A stretch of DNA of 64,000 bases from assembly GCA_903896545.1 (NCBI GenBank), contig CAITYF010000025.1, forward strand, positions 1 to 64,000, in the 5' to 3' direction. This DNA is from an uncultured Myxococcales bacterium (GTDB taxonomy: Bacteria > Myxococcota_A > UBA9042). Both the position numbers and the translations under genes were made by a program. The notes beneath the pieces were generated by a model. The model saw nothing but the letters and a program-made list of their open reading frames with translations, was not told where the DNA came from and made no database searches. Position 1 is the stretch's first letter. Each line of letters begins with the position of its first letter. Below are positions 63,501-64,000 of this stretch, one piece after another.

Positions 63501-64000
63501 CAGGAGGTCGCTGTAGGTGTAGCCGCCGGTGGCGAGGTCGGTGCCCTTGGACGTCATCAACGTCACGTCCGTGGCGCCGACGCTGCTGCCTGCGGGCGCA
63601 AGTACCAGCGCGGTGTGCGCGACGGCGTCGACGCTGAGGATTTCGGCGAGCTTTTGGCCGAACAGGACTGTCGTGTCGCCTTTGGACAAGAGCCCGGTGG
63701 CGATGATGGCGACCTTGTTGCCGCCCGCGAGCGGACCTGCAGGCGGTGCGATGGACAGGATCTTGGTCGCCGCTTGGCCTTTGTCGTCGCTGTAGACGTA
63801 GCCGCCGACAAGCGCATTGCTGCCGTACGCCGTGGTCGCAGTGACATCAGCCTTTCCAGCGGCGCCCGGTGGCGTCGTGATGCGCGCTTGCGTGCTGCCT
63901 TTTACTTCCAGCACCGTGGCTTTGCCCGTGCCGATCTGCAGGTCCACGTCCTTGCTGAAGCCGGTGCCGTAGACGATCGCCGAGGTCCCGCCCGCTGTCG
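60540..64000 (-). CDS. TIG-domain and propeller-repeat surface protein (5' end outside window)
   Basis: At least 1150 residues; the frame is still open at 64000 (reading GGTSAIVYGTGFSKD before the first in-window start), so the N-terminus is missing. Four or more IPT/TIG domains come first (GGTKIVLTGSGFSKGSVNVKIG and similar). A carboxypeptidase-regulatory-like domain and a Cys-rich insert (CNSCSADSQCGANFAC...) follow, then VWAVGxxGxxxHYNG-type propeller repeats, ending in MFFFTAQ. It is likely a large adhesin-like surface protein. Confidence 0.75.
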   Translation of the reverse strand, partial: TAGGTSAIVYGTGFSKDVDLQIGTGKATVLEVKGSTQARITTPPGAAGKADVTATTAYGSNALVGGYVYSDDKGQAATKILSIAPPAGPLAGGNKVAIIATGLLSKGDTTVLFGQKLAEILSVDAVAHTALVLAPAGSSVGATDVTLMTSKGTDLATGGYTYSDLLTVTSITPNAGPSEGGTKIVLTGSGFSKGSVNVKIGALAASAVAVVSDSEIQAITPPGQPGYADVTVLNDTSAVTLTAGYTYTGGKLALYVVYPPMGAQAGGTLVHVYGQGFDASTGVTFAGNPATHFTFIDPGHVTVKTPPGKVGSVDVSVTVKDASATLHNGYAYFNPMSGNGGTWGSGVDGAVNITVLDASNNAPIADAFAMLWTDPTTPYQGYTNSDGQITFSGDDLSGKQMVSASKTGYDASSVVLFDAQNVTVHLHPTSPPSPGDPPPGKIPPTISGHVIGVDKYVFVPNGNCNQYSGSGPGATCNSCSADSQCGANFACVEIGPDGDGNTNGKRCVADCSQGQGCPAQFKCAGIGTAGFRCIPAAGEVVAFCEHTKDGLFSQDNNPPEGAGFIADPQKAYAYKIDVAPGEQAVICFGGYKTFGAVLQADDPNAMVAFTPTVMGIKRHVMVQPEEQVTGVDVKLDIPLGTSASVRLDNPPTWGAPASTIVNYVQPQLVLGSDGVLRWPTRAYKFDFESNADLLTLTNLPSSFSGDLADASLTIETFLFDINEPTQLPRSINIKDNVRALADDRMIRRLVGGDFESVETGVKKNIYGLWGTSTSNIYAVGAQGSLWHWDGGGWTQQATVAKADWRGVFGVSAQSIFAVGLAGTAAVFDGLSWKVAPVAGNQNLTGVFAAQGTKGVVAFASSQSGIYQYDATNGWQKNGLYSNYLAIHGADATHMWAVGMTGALAFWDGNSWQNQTSGTSIALRDVWAASPNLVYAVGEKGIILKYDGKTWKPMNSGVQSTLSSVWGNGADDVWAVGARGVVLHYNGKSWQKVPGQALDKLLDAVWTTPEGDLFALGEQELLITPLLYPPLAVTPSPDGILVGNKLKWNVDTSYPEPHFNWISIGEPNPMAPGDPSKDTPVWNIVQKGSVSEVELPDFPSIQGSPGITKGKQLRLTIIRGYKEGFDIDAYTETDLNAYHWHAWAEHMFFFTAQ

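Overview
The window looks like chromosomal DNA of a high-GC Gram-negative bacterium, most likely a member of the Myxococcota. The evidence is a secreted subtilisin with a MYXO-CTERM-like tail, many lipoproteins whose lipobox is followed by an Asp/Ala-rich linker, long Dictyostelium-type Cys repeats, VCBS/FG-GAP and propeller surface proteins, and a menaquinol-type cytochrome bc cluster with multiheme cytochromes. I found no rRNA, tRNA, CRISPR array, IS element or phage gene.

Layout. 1-1791: a MntA-type nucleotidyltransferase and two successive DUF4160/DUF2442 pairs (toxin-antitoxin-like). 1792-2229: a GC-rich, hairpin-rich spacer. 2230-8451 (minus): a seven-repeat propeller lipoprotein and a giant S8 protease. 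8669-16200: a two-gene NAD-dependent formate dehydrogenase (FdsB/FdsA type), a MntA/HepT-like pair whose HepT half carries an in-frame TAA, a second hairpin-rich spacer, and formate-tetrahydrofolate ligase. 16285-17352: a lone NTP_transf_5 protein. 17755-24195: an operator-like palindrome over a promoter, then a Cys/His-rich exported protein, an outer-membrane-type haem barrel protein, a cupredoxin, Rieske protein, cytochrome b, an octahaem cytochrome c and a Met-rich lipoprotein. This is a candidate quinol-to-cell-surface electron route with a copper theme.

24255-33465 (minus): an ABC exporter, an ABC-2 system, an extended SDR, two uncharacterised proteins and an acyl-CoA mutase large subunit with isobutyryl-CoA mutase-type active-site residues. 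33529-40765 (plus): tilS, ftsH, folP, cdaA, cdaR (ybbR) and lysC, which is the widespread c-di-AMP neighbourhood. 40766-41499 (minus): a RadC MPN domain translationally coupled to a separate helix-hairpin-helix frame. 41669-41821: three strong consecutive hairpins. 41900-45853: a large FG-GAP lipoprotein. 45860-48303 (minus): fbp, moaC and an NFACT-R protein, with a 16-bp direct repeat upstream of fbp. 48517-50247 (minus): a DUF6600-like lipoprotein with a Pro-rich tandem-repeat tail. 50468-53621 (plus): ferredoxin, TPR lipoprotein, MoxR ATPase and folE. 53707-64000 (minus): four consecutive large surface proteins, three with the same propeller-like repeat; the last runs off the right edge.

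The most unusual items are the copper-themed bc/octahaem operon with its operator, the nonsense-interrupted HepT-like gene, the split RadC/HhH pair, the hairpin arrays placed directly after both toxin-antitoxin-like modules, and the direct repeat upstream of fbp. Everything comes from reading the sequence and from family knowledge; no database search was run.
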